Assembly (NCBI GenBank): GCA_047605685.1
Contig: JASGFF010000033.1
Span: forward strand, 1 to 27,330
Direction of reading: 5' to 3'
From: JAUASV01 sp047605685
Lineage (GTDB): Bacteria > Actinomycetota > Actinomycetes > Actinomycetales > Microbacteriaceae
DNA length: 27,330 nt
The notes under the pieces are model-generated. The model made no database searches. It was not told the origin of the DNA and saw only the letters and a program-made list of their open reading frames with translations. Positions within the stretch are counted from its first letter, which is position 1, and each line of letters opens with the position of its first letter. This document shows positions 6,866-14,641 of this stretch, piece by piece. A program made the translations under genes and the position numbers.

Positions 6866-8269
6866 GTGCCGGTCCGCCTCTATGACACCCGCGAGCAGCG
6901 CGTCGTCGAGCTGACGACGATCCGGCCGGGCCGGGTCGGGATGTACGTCTGCGGCCCCACGGTGCAGTCCTCGCCGCACGTCGGCCACCTGCGCAGCGCC
7001 CTCGTCTACGACCTGTGGCGGCGCTGGCTCGGCCACCGCGGCTACCGGGTGACGCTCGTGCGCAACGTCACCGACATCGACGACAAGATCCTTCAGAATG
7101 CGGCGGGCACCGAGCCGTACTGGTCCCTCGCCTACCGCATCGAGCTCGAGTTCACGGCCGGCTACCGTGCCCTCGGCATCCTGCCGCCCAGCTACGAGCC
7201 GCGGGCCACCGCCTCGATCCCCGAGATGCAGGCGCTCATCGCCCGGCTCGTCGAACGGGGGCACGCCTATGCCGCCGCCGACGGTTCGGGCGACGTCTAT
7301 TTCGACACGATGTCCTGGCCGGAGTACGGTGCGCTCACCCGCCAGGATCCCGCCGAGATGGATGCCGCGGCCGACGCCGACCCGCGCGGCAAGCGCGACC
7401 CGCGGGACTTCGCCCTCTGGAAGGGCCACAAGCCGGGCGAGCCGGAGGACGCCGCCTGGGCCTCGCCGTGGGGGCGTGGCCGCCCGGGCTGGCATATCGA
7501 GTGCTCGGCGATGTCCAGCCGCTATCTCGGCCCCGCCTTCGACATCCACGGCGGCGGTCTCGACCTGCGCTTCCCGCACCACGAGAACGAGCTGGCCCAG
7601 TCCCGCGCCGCCGGCGACCGGTTCGCCTCGCACTGGCTGCACAACGGCCTCGTCACCGTCGACGGCCAGAAGATGTCCAAGTCGCTCGGCAACTCGATCT
7701 TCGCCGCCGAGCTGCTGGGCCGCGCCGATCCGGTCGTGGCCCGCTATTGGCTCGCGAGCGCGCACTACCGCTCGACCATCGACTACCACGACGGTGTGCT
7801 CGACGAGGCGGCGGCCGCGCTCGGCCGCATCCGCGCGTTCCTCCAGCGGGCGGTGCGGCTGGCCGACCCGGCCCGCGTCGTGCCGGGCGTGCCGGAGGCG
7901 TTCGCCGCGGCGATGGACGACGACCTCGGCGTGCCCGCCGCTCTCGGCGTGCTGCACGAGACCGTGCGGGCGGGCAACGCCGCGCTCGACGCCGGGGATG
8001 CGGCCGCGGCATCCGCCGCCCTCGGCCAGGTGCGCGCGATGACGGAGGTGCTCGGCGTCGATCCGACGGCGCCGGAGTGGGCGGCATCGGGCGACGACGC
8101 GGCCGCGCGTGCCCTCGACACCCTGGTGACCGGCATGATCGCCGCCCGGGCAGCGGCGCGTGCGACGAGGGACTGGGCGGCGGCCGACCGGATCCGGGAC
8201 GCGCTCGCGGTCGCCGGGGTGACGATCGAGGACGGCGCGGCAGGGACGACCTGGAGGATCGGCTCATGA
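6866..8269 (+). CDS. cysS: Cysteinyl-tRNA synthetase
   Basis: A 467-residue class I aminoacyl-tRNA synthetase that charges tRNA-Cys. The HIGH-type motif is HVGH (38-41) and the KMSKS loop is at 269-273. The zinc ligands are C29 (YVCGPTV), C213 (WHIECSAMSS), H238 and E242 (PHHENE). The GTG at 6866 begins PVRLYDT, where family members normally begin, and lies 6 nt after a -10 box. A GTG at 6812, overlapping the ispDF stop as GTGA, would add 18 residues of Ala/Pro-rich sequence and remains possible through translational coupling. The stop overlaps the next start as ATGA. Confidence 0.95.
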   Translation: MPVRLYDTREQRVVELTTIRPGRVGMYVCGPTVQSSPHVGHLRSALVYDLWRRWLGHRGYRVTLVRNVTDIDDKILQNAAGTEPYWSLAYRIELEFTAGYRALGILPPSYEPRATASIPEMQALIARLVERGHAYAAADGSGDVYFDTMSWPEYGALTRQDPAEMDAAADADPRGKRDPRDFALWKGHKPGEPEDAAWASPWGRGRPGWHIECSAMSSRYLGPAFDIHGGGLDLRFPHHENELAQSRAAGDRFASHWLHNGLVTVDGQKMSKSLGNSIFAAELLGRADPVVARYWLASAHYRSTIDYHDGVLDEAAAALGRIRAFLQRAVRLADPARVVPGVPEAFAAAMDDDLGVPAALGVLHETVRAGNAALDAGDAAAASAALGQVRAMTEVLGVDPTAPEWAASGDDAAARALDTLVTGMIAARAAARATRDWAAADRIRDALAVAGVTIEDGAAGTTWRIGS

Positions 8270-9306
8270 AGGGCTCGAAGGGCAAGTCGCGCGCGGGTGC
8301 CGTGCGCAAGAAGTCGCGTGGTGGCCAGGTGGGATCGGGCGGGCAGGGACGCCAGGCCCTCGAGGGCCGCGGGCCCACCCCGAAGGCGGAGGACCGGCCG
8401 TACCACCCGGCGGGCAAGAAGAAGGCGTCGAAGGACCGCTACGAGGCCGCGGTCGCGCGCACCGGCAGCCCCGCATCCGGTCGAGGGTCCGGCCCGGCGT
8501 CCGGCCCCGCCGCGCGTGGGCCGCAGCGGCCGAAGCGGGGCGCGGGGCGTGAGAGCGAGTTCGTCGCCGGGCGCAACTCGGTGCTCGAGGCGCTGCGCAC
8601 CCGGGTGCCGGCCTCGACGCTGTACCTCGCGCACCGCATCGAGTTCGACGACCGGGTGAAGGACATCGTCGGCATCGCCACCCAGCGCGGCATCCCGGTG
8701 CTCGAGGTCATGCGCGCCGAGCTCGACCGGCTCGCCGGGCCGGACACCGTGCACCAGGGCGTCGGCATCGTGGTGCCGGCCTACGAGTACGCGCACCCCG
8801 TCGACCTCGTCGAGCGGACGCGCGGCCGCGGCGGCGTGCCGCTGCTCGTCGCCCTCGACGGCGTGACCGACCCGCGCAACCTCGGCGCGATCATCCGCTC
8901 GGTCGCGGCCTTCGGCGGCCAGGGCGTGATCGTGCCGCAGCGCCGCAGCGTCGGCCTGACGGCGGCCGCGTGGAAGACCTCGGCCGGGGCGGCCGCGCGC
9001 ATCCCGGTCGCGATGGCCGCGAACCTCACGGCGACCGTCAAGGAGCTCAAGGCCAGCGGGCTGTTCGTCATCGGGCTGGACGGCGGCGGGGATGTCGCAC
9101 TGCCGTCGCTGCAGCTCGCGACCGAGCCGCTGCTCGTCGTCGTCGGCAGCGAGGGCAAGGGGCTGTCGCGGCTGGTGCGCGAGCAGTGCGACGCGATCGT
9201 CTCGATCCCGATCTCGGCCGCCACCGAGTCGCTCAACGCGGGCATCGCGGCCTCTGTGGCGCTCTACCAGATCGCGACCCTCCGCTCCGCGGCCGGCGGG
9301 GTCTGA
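8266..9306 (+). CDS. rlmB: TrmH/SpoU-family 23S rRNA 2'-O-methyltransferase (RlmB type)
   Basis: A 346-residue protein. The first 100 residues or so are a Lys/Gly/Arg-rich, probably disordered RNA-binding tail. An L30e-like substrate-binding domain starts at EFVAGRNSVLEALR. The SpoU knotted methyltransferase domain follows, with motif 1 (DGVTDPRNLGAIIRS), motif 2 (VVVGSEGKGLS) and motif 3 (IPISAATESLNAGIAASVALY). By family it methylates a ribose 2'-OH, most likely the RlmB site in 23S rRNA. Mycobacteria have the same gene after cysS (Rv3579c). The ATG overlaps the cysS stop by 4 nt. The convergent gap to the next gene is only 30 bp and holds no clear terminator. Confidence 0.92.
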   Translation: MKGSKGKSRAGAVRKKSRGGQVGSGGQGRQALEGRGPTPKAEDRPYHPAGKKKASKDRYEAAVARTGSPASGRGSGPASGPAARGPQRPKRGAGRESEFVAGRNSVLEALRTRVPASTLYLAHRIEFDDRVKDIVGIATQRGIPVLEVMRAELDRLAGPDTVHQGVGIVVPAYEYAHPVDLVERTRGRGGVPLLVALDGVTDPRNLGAIIRSVAAFGGQGVIVPQRRSVGLTAAAWKTSAGAAARIPVAMAANLTATVKELKASGLFVIGLDGGGDVALPSLQLATEPLLVVVGSEGKGLSRLVREQCDAIVSIPISAATESLNAGIAASVALYQIATLRSAAGGV

Positions 9307-9336
9307 GCCCCGCGTCCGGCTCGCCCCGCGCCCGGC

Positions 9337-10623
9337 TCAGACGAGCCTGCGCCAGTCCGCCTCGTCGTCGATGACGTCGATCGGCATCGTGATCGCGCCC
9401 GTCGGCGGGTTGAACATCGTCGCCTCGTCGCGGCGGTGCCGCAGCACCGTGTCGATGTAGCCGGTGAGCGCCTCGGCGAGCGGCACGTCGCGCTTCTCCC
9501 GCTCGGAGAGGAACCAGCGGTGCTCGAGCAGCTGGTGGAACACCTCGGCCGGCTCGAGCTTGCCCTTCAGCTCGCGCGGGATGGCGCGGATGACCGGCTC
9601 GAACACCTTCGCCGTCCACTCGTGCGCGAGCTCCTCCTCGTCGGACGAGACGCCGCCGGCGGTCGCGATGTAGGCGTCGAGGTCGTTGAGCAGCCGCCGG
9701 GCCTGGTTCTCGCCCGCGTCGATGCCGGTCAGCCGCAGCAGCCGGCGCTGGTGGTGGCCGGCGTCGACGACCTTCGGCTGGATGCGCAGCTGCGCGCCGG
9801 AGTCGTCGGCGCGGATGGCGAGCTCCTCGATGTCGAAGCCGAGCTCGTTGAGCCGCTCGACGCGCTCGTTGATGCGCCAGCGCTCGCTCGCGTCGAACTC
9901 CTCGGTGCCGGTGAGCTCCGTCCACAGTGTGCGGTACTTCGCGACGATGCCCTCGGCGATCGCCACCGGGTCGGCGTCGTCCTGCAGCCGGCCGCCGGCC
10001 TCGAGGTCGAGCAGCTCGCCGGCGATGTTGACCCGGGCGATCTCGAGGTCGTGGTCGCGCTGGCCGTCGGAGAGCCCGGTGTCGAAGAGCTCGCCGGTCT
10101 CGGCGTCGACGAGGTAGGCGCAGAACGCGCCGGCGTCGCGCCGGAACAGCGTGTTCGACAGCGAGACGTCGCCCCAGAAGAAGCCGATGATGTGCAGCCG
10201 CACGAGCAGCACGGCGAGCGCGTCCACGAGCCGGGTGGCGGTGTCGGGCCGCAGCGACTGCGAGTACAGCGCGCGGTACGGCAGCGAGAACTTGAGGTGC
10301 CGGGTGACGAGCACCGGCGCGAGGGCCTCGCCCTCGGCATCCCGGCGGTTGGTGATGACGGCGACCGGATCGACGCAGGGGATGTCGAGGCGCTGCAGCG
10401 CACGCAGCATCTCGTACTCGCGGCGGGCCAGCTCCGCGCTGGTCTCCTTGATCGCCACGACATAGCCGGAGAGGTGCACGAAGCGCACCAGATGGCGGGA
10501 GATGCCCTTCGGCAGCGCCGCGATCGTCCGCTCCGGCCACAGGTCGAGCGGCAGGGCCCAGGGCAGGTCGAGGAGCGCGGGCTCCACCGTCGCGGCGGTG
10601 ATGCTGAGAGCGCCTTTGGGCAT
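9337..10623 (-). CDS. DUF4032 protein with kinase-like fold
   Basis: A 428-residue protein of the actinobacterial DUF4032 family. The N-terminal half looks like a lipopolysaccharide-kinase/RIO-like domain. There is a lysine in VVAIKET, a catalytic-loop-like segment WGDVSLSNTLFRRD and a metal-loop-like YLVDAETGEL. The C-terminal half contains the DUF4032 region, ending in RHRRDEATMFNPPTGAITMP. The substrate is unknown, and kinase activity is inferred only from fold-like motifs. The start is an ATG at 10623. The gene lies downstream of the ABC ATPase gene on the same strand, behind a strong terminator hairpin, so it probably has its own promoter, which I could not locate. Confidence 0.85.
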   Translation of the reverse strand: MPKGALSITAATVEPALLDLPWALPLDLWPERTIAALPKGISRHLVRFVHLSGYVVAIKETSAELARREYEMLRALQRLDIPCVDPVAVITNRRDAEGEALAPVLVTRHLKFSLPYRALYSQSLRPDTATRLVDALAVLLVRLHIIGFFWGDVSLSNTLFRRDAGAFCAYLVDAETGELFDTGLSDGQRDHDLEIARVNIAGELLDLEAGGRLQDDADPVAIAEGIVAKYRTLWTELTGTEEFDASERWRINERVERLNELGFDIEELAIRADDSGAQLRIQPKVVDAGHHQRRLLRLTGIDAGENQARRLLNDLDAYIATAGGVSSDEEELAHEWTAKVFEPVIRAIPRELKGKLEPAEVFHQLLEHRWFLSEREKRDVPLAEALTGYIDTVLRHRRDEATMFNPPTGAITMPIDVIDDEADWRRLV

Positions 10624-10655
10624 GTCGTGCGCTTTCTCTGCCGGGAGGCGGGCGG

Positions 10656-10693
10656 CCGGGCGGGGCGGCGGTGCTTCCCGCCGCCCCGCCCGG
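10656..10693 (-). terminator. Strong GC-rich hairpin after the ABC ATPase gene
   Basis: A perfect 16-bp stem (10656-10671 with 10678-10693) closes a 6-nt loop, TGCTTC. It begins 10 nt past the stop of the ABC ATPase gene on the minus strand and lies before the DUF4032 start. There is no T run, as is usual for high-GC actinobacterial terminators. Confidence 0.8.
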
Positions 10694-10703
10694 TGCGCGG
10701 CGC

Positions 10704-11804
10704 TCAGGCCGCGATGATCTCCTTCTCGGTGAGGCGCTCACCGGAGGCCACGTCGAAGACGTGCACGTGGTCGGGCTGCGGCGTGATGACGACCCTGTCG
10801 CCGGCGTCCGGGTGCGAGCGGCCGTCGACGCGGGCGACGATGTCGATGCGCTTGCCGTCGACCTCGGTGTGGCCGTAGAGGTAGCCGTCGGCGCCGAGCT
10901 CCTCGACGACGTCCACCTCGACCGGCAGGCCGGCACCGTCGGGGGCGACGACGAGGTCCTCGGGACGCACGCCGATCGTGGCCTTCGCGCCGCTCGTCGA
11001 GGCGAGGGTCTCCCGCTCGACGGCCGCGACGGCGGTGCCGAAGGTGAGGCCGCCGTCGACGATGTCCACCTCGAAGAGGTTCATCGCCGGCGAGCCGATG
11101 AAGCCGGCGACGAAGACGTTCGCGGGCTTGCCGTAGAGCTCGCGCGGCGAGCCGATCTGCTGCAGCACGCCGTCCTTGAGCACCGCGATGCGGTCGCCCA
11201 TGGTCAGCGCCTCGGTCTGGTCGTGGGTGACGTACACGGTGGTGACGCCGAGGCGGCGCTGCAGCGAGGCGATCTGGGTGCGGGTCTGCACGCGCAGCTT
11301 GGCGTCGAGGTTCGACAGCGGCTCGTCCATGAGGAACACCTGGGGCTGGCGCACGATGGCGCGGCCCATCGCGACGCGCTGGCGCTGGCCGCCGGAGAGC
11401 GCCTTCGGCTTGCGGCCGAGGTAGGGCTCGAGGTCGAGCAGCTTGGCGGCCTCGAGCACGCGCTGGGTGCGCTCCTCCTTGCCGACGCCGGCGATCTTGA
11501 GGGCGAAGCCCATGTTCTCCGCCACCGTCATGTGCGGGTAGAGCGCGTAGTTCTGGAACACCATCGCGATGTCGCGGTCCTTCGGCGGCACGTCGGTGAC
11601 GTCGCGGTCGCCGATGAGGATGCGGCCGTCGTCGACCTCCTCGAGACCGGCGAGCATGCGCAGCGACGTGGACTTGCCGCAGCCGGAGGGGCCGACGAGC
11701 ACCAGGAACTCGCCGTCCTCGATCTGGATGTCGAGCTTGTCGACGGCTGGCTTCGCGCTGCCCGGGTAGAGGCGGGTGGCCTTGTCGTAGGTCACGGATG
11801 ACAT
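10704..11804 (-). CDS. ugpC: Sugar ABC importer ATPase (MsmK/UgpC type)
   Basis: A 366-residue ATPase of the carbohydrate-uptake CUT1 class. Walker A is GPSGCGKST (38-46), followed by the Q loop VFQNYALYPHM, signature LSGGQRQRVAMGRA, Walker B VFLMDEPLSNLDAKLR and the H loop YVTHDQTEA. C-terminal TOBE-type regulatory domains begin near residue 240. No permease or binding-protein gene lies nearby. In actinobacteria a lone MsmK-type ATPase often powers several sugar importers, so a shared role is likely. The start at 11804 has AAGGAG upstream. The promoter region carries a 10-bp palindrome. The symbol is by family; ugpC and msmK cannot be told apart here. Confidence 0.93.
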   Translation of the reverse strand: MSSVTYDKATRLYPGSAKPAVDKLDIQIEDGEFLVLVGPSGCGKSTSLRMLAGLEEVDDGRILIGDRDVTDVPPKDRDIAMVFQNYALYPHMTVAENMGFALKIAGVGKEERTQRVLEAAKLLDLEPYLGRKPKALSGGQRQRVAMGRAIVRQPQVFLMDEPLSNLDAKLRVQTRTQIASLQRRLGVTTVYVTHDQTEALTMGDRIAVLKDGVLQQIGSPRELYGKPANVFVAGFIGSPAMNLFEVDIVDGGLTFGTAVAAVERETLASTSGAKATIGVRPEDLVVAPDGAGLPVEVDVVEELGADGYLYGHTEVDGKRIDIVARVDGRSHPDAGDRVVITPQPDHVHVFDVASGERLTEKEIIAA

Positions 11805-11822
11805 GGCTGTTCTTCTCCTTCA

Positions 11823-11840
11823 CCGGCAGGTACGTGCCGG
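11823..11840 (-). repeat. 6-bp inverted repeat in the ABC ATPase leader
   Basis: CCGGCA-GGTACG-TGCCGG can form a small hairpin a few bases upstream of the AAGGAG ribosome site of the minus-strand ATPase gene. It may affect translation or be incidental in this base composition. Confidence 0.35.
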
Positions 11841-11888
11841 ACGATCCGTAGTGAATGGATGATCGGCGACGTCATCGCCGCCGCAGAC

Positions 11889-11894
11889 AGTATG
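11889..11894 (-). promoter_or_regulatory. -10 candidate of the ABC ATPase gene
   Basis: CATACT on the minus strand differs from TATACT at the first base. It predicts a leader of about 75-80 nt ending in AAGGAG. The region expected to hold the -35 is occupied by the large inverted repeat at 11896-11932. Confidence 0.4.
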
Positions 11895-11895
11895 G

Positions 11896-11932
11896 CACTG
11901 CCGGGTCGGCGCTCCCCGACGGCCCGGCAGTG
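11896..11932. promoter_or_regulatory. Perfect 10-bp inverted repeat, operator candidate
   Basis: CACTGCCGGG (11896-11905) and CCCGGCAGTG (11923-11932) are exact reverse complements with a 17-nt spacer, which itself contains a nested TCGG/CCGA pair. It lies in the divergent region between the ABC ATPase gene and the DsbA-like gene, directly upstream of the ATPase -10 candidate. A repressor site is the simplest reading. A hairpin terminator is less likely because no gene ends here. Confidence 0.6.
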
Positions 11933-12049
11933 CTGAGGCGAACCCGGGTTGGCCTCGGCGCGGGCGGCCCTCCTAGGATTCAGGGTGCCCCGGTGAGCCG
12001 TGACCCGCTGTCGCGGCGGTCGCGGGTGCGAGAGCAGCAGCGAGGAAGA

Positions 12050-12952
12050 GTGACCGGAACCGACGAGCCAGACGGTGCCCCCCTCGGCCGGGAGGTCGCC
12101 CGTGAGAAGGCCGCCGCCATCCGGGCGCAGCATCGCAAGCAGGAGCGGCGGCGGCGGGTGCTCATCGTCGGCGGGATCGTCGTGGCCGTGCTGGCGATCG
12201 TCGCGATCGTGACCACCTCGCTGCTCGGCTCGATCAAGCCGGAGCGCACCGGTCCGCTCAACATGCTCAGCGACGGCATCCGCATCGAGGCGGGGCTCGC
12301 CGCGCTGAAGACCTCCGGTCTGCCGGTGAGCGCCACCCCGGTGCCGAACGCGCCGACGGCCTCGGCGGACGTCGTCGACATCCGGTTCTACGTCGACTAT
12401 GCCTGCGGCGACTGCTCGTCGTTCGCGACGGCGAACGCCGAGCAGCTGCGCACCTGGGTGGAGAGCGGCGCGGCGACCCTCGAGGTGCATCCCATCGCGA
12501 CGCTCGACGCGAAGTCGAAGGACTACTCCTCGCGGGCGGCGAACGCCGCGGCCTGCGTCGCCAACTACGACCCGGACCGCTTCTTCGACTTCAACGAGCG
12601 ACTGCTGCAGCAGGCGCCCGACGAGGGCGAATCGCTCAGCGACGACGATCTCGGCGACATCGTCGCCGAGGCGGGGGTGGGCTCCGCCTCGGCGGTGGAG
12701 GACTGCATCACCGAGGACTCCTTCGCGACCTGGGTGAGCCATGCCACCGAGCGCGCGCTCGCCGGCCCGATCGCGGGCTCGGATGTCCAGCAGGTCACCG
12801 AGCTTCCGCTCGTGCTCGTCAACGGCATGCAGTTCTCCGGTCCCTACGACGACGCCACGGCGTTCTCGCAGTTCGTGGTGCAGGCGGCCGGGGCGACGTT
12901 CGCGGAGACCTCGACGGAGACGCCCACCGACAGCGCGACGGCGACGCCCTGA
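12050..12952 (+). CDS. Membrane-anchored DsbA-family thioredoxin-fold protein
   Basis: About 300 residues. A basic cytoplasmic N-terminus (REVAREKAAAIRAQHRKQERRRR) is followed by one transmembrane helix at about 37-58. An extracytoplasmic thioredoxin fold carries the C119-G120-D121-C122 active-site pair (YVDYACGDCSSF). The cis-proline region is ELPLVLVNG, and the tail is Thr/Ser-rich. It probably catalyses disulfide formation or exchange in exported proteins. The start is uncertain. GTG 12050 gives the usual short tail before the helix but has GAGGAAGA almost touching it. GTG 11993, about 13 nt after a TAGGAT box (11974-11979), would add 19 residues. No DsbB/VKOR partner is in the window. Confidence 0.85.
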   Translation: MTGTDEPDGAPLGREVAREKAAAIRAQHRKQERRRRVLIVGGIVVAVLAIVAIVTTSLLGSIKPERTGPLNMLSDGIRIEAGLAALKTSGLPVSATPVPNAPTASADVVDIRFYVDYACGDCSSFATANAEQLRTWVESGAATLEVHPIATLDAKSKDYSSRAANAAACVANYDPDRFFDFNERLLQQAPDEGESLSDDDLGDIVAEAGVGSASAVEDCITEDSFATWVSHATERALAGPIAGSDVQQVTELPLVLVNGMQFSGPYDDATAFSQFVVQAAGATFAETSTETPTDSATATP

Positions 12953-12982
12953 GGCGACCCGATCGCCGCCCGGGCACGACGG

Positions 12983-13056
12983 AGCCCCCTGTCGGGTTCG
13001 AACCGACGACCCCCGCTTTACAAGAGCGGTGCTCTGGCCAGCTGAGCTAAGGAGGC
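12983..13056 (-). tRNA. tRNA-Thr (anticodon TGT)
   Basis: A 74-nt cloverleaf reads on the minus strand. The acceptor stem GCCTCCT pairs with AGGGGGC, including one G-T pair. The D arm holds TAGCTCAGCTGG. The anticodon stem CCGCT/AGCGG closes the loop CTTGTAA with anticodon TGT, and the T arm holds GGTTCGAACC. The discriminator base is T and CCA is not encoded. It decodes ACA and, by wobble, other Thr codons that are rare in this genome. Confidence 0.95.
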
Positions 13057-13066
13057 GGGTCGCTCG

Positions 13067-13094
13067 ATCATACCCGGCAGCCGTCGCCGTTAAA
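13067..13094 (-). promoter_or_regulatory. tRNA-Thr promoter
   Basis: On the minus strand TTTAAC (13094-13089) and TATGAT (13072-13067) are separated by 16 nt, and the -10 lies about 10 nt before the tRNA 5' end. It is one of the best -35/-10 pairs in the window. The -35 shares bases with the opposite-strand -10 of the GNAT gene. Confidence 0.7.
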
Positions 13095-13096
13095 CT
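13091..13096 (+). promoter_or_regulatory. -10 element of the GNAT gene, leaderless
   Basis: TAAACT is followed by 7 nt and the GTG at 13104, predicting a leaderless message. It overlaps the tRNA-Thr -35 on the other strand. Confidence 0.6.
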
Positions 13097-13103
13097 CGCC
13101 CCC

Positions 13104-13571
13104 GTGCCGCCGATCGTGACAGTCAAGCCGTGGGCCGCGCTCGGCCGTGACGAGTTCTTCGAGATCGCGAGCCTGCGCTGCCAGGTGTTCTACGTCGAGC
13201 AGCGCGTCGACGAGCAGGAGTTCGACGCGACCGACCGCGCGCCGGACACGCTGCACGCCTGGGTGGCCGACGCGGCGGGCGTCGCCGGCTACCTGCGGAT
13301 GACGGCGAGCGAGCGGCCCGAGCTGCGCGACGCCCGGCGCTCCTTCGGCCGGGTGGCGGTGCGCGCCGACCGGCGGGGCGAGGGTCTGGCGCGTCTGCTC
13401 ATCGACGAGGTGATGGCGCGTTTCGGCGACGAGGCGATGCTGCTGCACGCCCAGGAGTACATCCAGCCCCTCTACACGGGGTACGGCTTCGAGGCCGTGG
13501 GCGGGCGCTACATCGAGGCGGGCATCCCGCACGTGATGATGTACCGACCGGCGGGCGGCCGTCCCGCATGA
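13104..13571 (+). CDS. GNAT family N-acetyltransferase (ElaA type)
   Basis: A 155-residue acetyltransferase. The ElaA-like start has LRCQVFYVEQRVDEQEFDATDRAPDTLH. The acetyl-CoA loop is VAVRADRRGEGLARLLI (R-x-x-G-x-G/A type), and the C-terminal strand region is AQEYIQPLYTGYGFEAVG. It should transfer an acetyl group from acetyl-CoA, but the acceptor is unknown. The GTG at 13104 lies 7 nt after a -10 box, and family members begin close to this point. The next gene starts within its last codons (ATGA), so the two are translationally coupled. Confidence 0.9.
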   Translation: MPPIVTVKPWAALGRDEFFEIASLRCQVFYVEQRVDEQEFDATDRAPDTLHAWVADAAGVAGYLRMTASERPELRDARRSFGRVAVRADRRGEGLARLLIDEVMARFGDEAMLLHAQEYIQPLYTGYGFEAVGGRYIEAGIPHVMMYRPAGGRPA

Positions 13572-14641
13572 CGGGCGCCGGCGCCGGCGGCCGCGCCGAT
13601 GGCACGGCCGAGTGGTACCGGCGCTTCGCCGAGCTCGAGGCGCGCGGACGGTCGGCGGTCTACGAGGACTGGGGCCGGGGGGTCGCCGGCGACGAGCGGA
13701 TGCTGGCGCGCATCCGCTCGCTGCCCGAGCAGCGGCGGCAGCCGAACCTGGTGTTCGCCTGCTCGCGTCTGCTCGGGGCGCCGGAGGGCGGCTACCCCGC
13801 CTGGCGTGACTGGACCCTCGCCCACTGGGACGCGGTCGCCGCCGAGGCGCTACGGCGCCGCACCCAGACCAACGAGCCCGGGCGCTGCGCCGTGCTGCTG
13901 CCCGCGCTCGCCGCGATCCCCGGCCCGATCGCCCTGCTCGAGCTGGGCACGGCGGCCGGGCTGTGCCTGTATCCGGACCGCTACGCCTACCGCTACGACG
14001 GCGGTCCGGTGCTCGGCCGCTCCTCGGTGCTGCTCGACTGCGCGACGACGGCGGGCGCCGAGGGATCCGCGCCGCGGCGGCCGCCGGGGATCGCGGGCTG
14101 GCCGGGGATCGCGGGCCTGCCGGAGATCGTATGGCGCGCGGGCATCGACCTGCACCCGCTCGATGTGCGCGACGGCGACGCGATGCGCTGGCTCGAGACG
14201 CTCGTGTGGCCCGAGGAGCACGACCGTCGTGAGCGCATCCGGGCGGCCGCCGGCATCGTGCGCGCCGAGGGCGCCGCGGGCAGGCCGCCGCTGCTCGTCG
14301 CCGGCGACCTGGTCGATTGCCTCGACGACGTCGCCGCGCTCGCCCCGGCGGAGGCGACCCTCGTGATCATGCACACGGCGGTCATGCCCTACGTCGTGCG
14401 CGCCGAGCGGGAGCGGCTGTTCGCCCGGATCCGCGCGCTCGCCGCCGAGCGCGGCGCGCGCTGGATCGCCGCCGAGGGCACCCCGGCGTTCACCTGGCTG
14501 TTCCCGCGGGCGGCGCGCTCCTCCACCCGGTTCGCCCTCGTGGTCGACGGCGCGCTGCGCGGCTTCGCCGGCGCGCACGGCGAGTACCTCGAGTTGCTGC
14601 CGGATGCTCAGCTGCCGGGCGCTCAGCCGGCGGGTGCGTAG
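13568..14641 (+). CDS. DUF2332 family protein
   Basis: A 357-residue protein recognisable as DUF2332 by WYRRFAELEARGRSAVYEDW, the TNEPGRCAVLLPAL segment, LLELGTAAGLCLYPDRYAYRY and IDLHPLDVRDGDAMRWLETLVWPE. The ELGTAAGL stretch resembles a SAM-binding glycine loop, so a methyltransferase-like fold is possible, but no activity is known to me. The gene overlaps the GNAT stop by 4 nt. An 18-bp in-frame tandem duplication around 14083-14118 repeats PGIAG[WL]. The 3' end overlaps the convergent lipoprotein gene by 19 bp, so neither gene has room for a terminator there. Confidence 0.88.
   Translation: MTGAGAGGRADGTAEWYRRFAELEARGRSAVYEDWGRGVAGDERMLARIRSLPEQRRQPNLVFACSRLLGAPEGGYPAWRDWTLAHWDAVAAEALRRRTQTNEPGRCAVLLPALAAIPGPIALLELGTAAGLCLYPDRYAYRYDGGPVLGRSSVLLDCATTAGAEGSAPRRPPGIAGWPGIAGLPEIVWRAGIDLHPLDVRDGDAMRWLETLVWPEEHDRRERIRAAAGIVRAEGAAGRPPLLVAGDLVDCLDDVAALAPAEATLVIMHTAVMPYVVRAERERLFARIRALAAERGARWIAAEGTPAFTWLFPRAARSSTRFALVVDGALRGFAGAHGEYLELLPDAQLPGAQPAGA
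14083..14129. repeat. 18-bp in-frame tandem duplication within the DUF2332 gene
   Basis: GCCGGGGATCGCGGGCTG (14083-14100) is followed by a near-identical copy (14101-14118) and then a partial third copy, GCCGGAGATCG (14119-14129). The units encode PGIAGW, PGIAGL and PEI, so the reading frame is kept. Confidence 0.8.

Noticed and set aside
7015..8265. Long plus-strand frame running through cysS and joined in frame to the methyltransferase
   Set aside because: It is Arg/Pro/Ala-rich out-of-frame sequence overlapping conserved cysS. Only the part from 8266 matches the TrmH/SpoU family.
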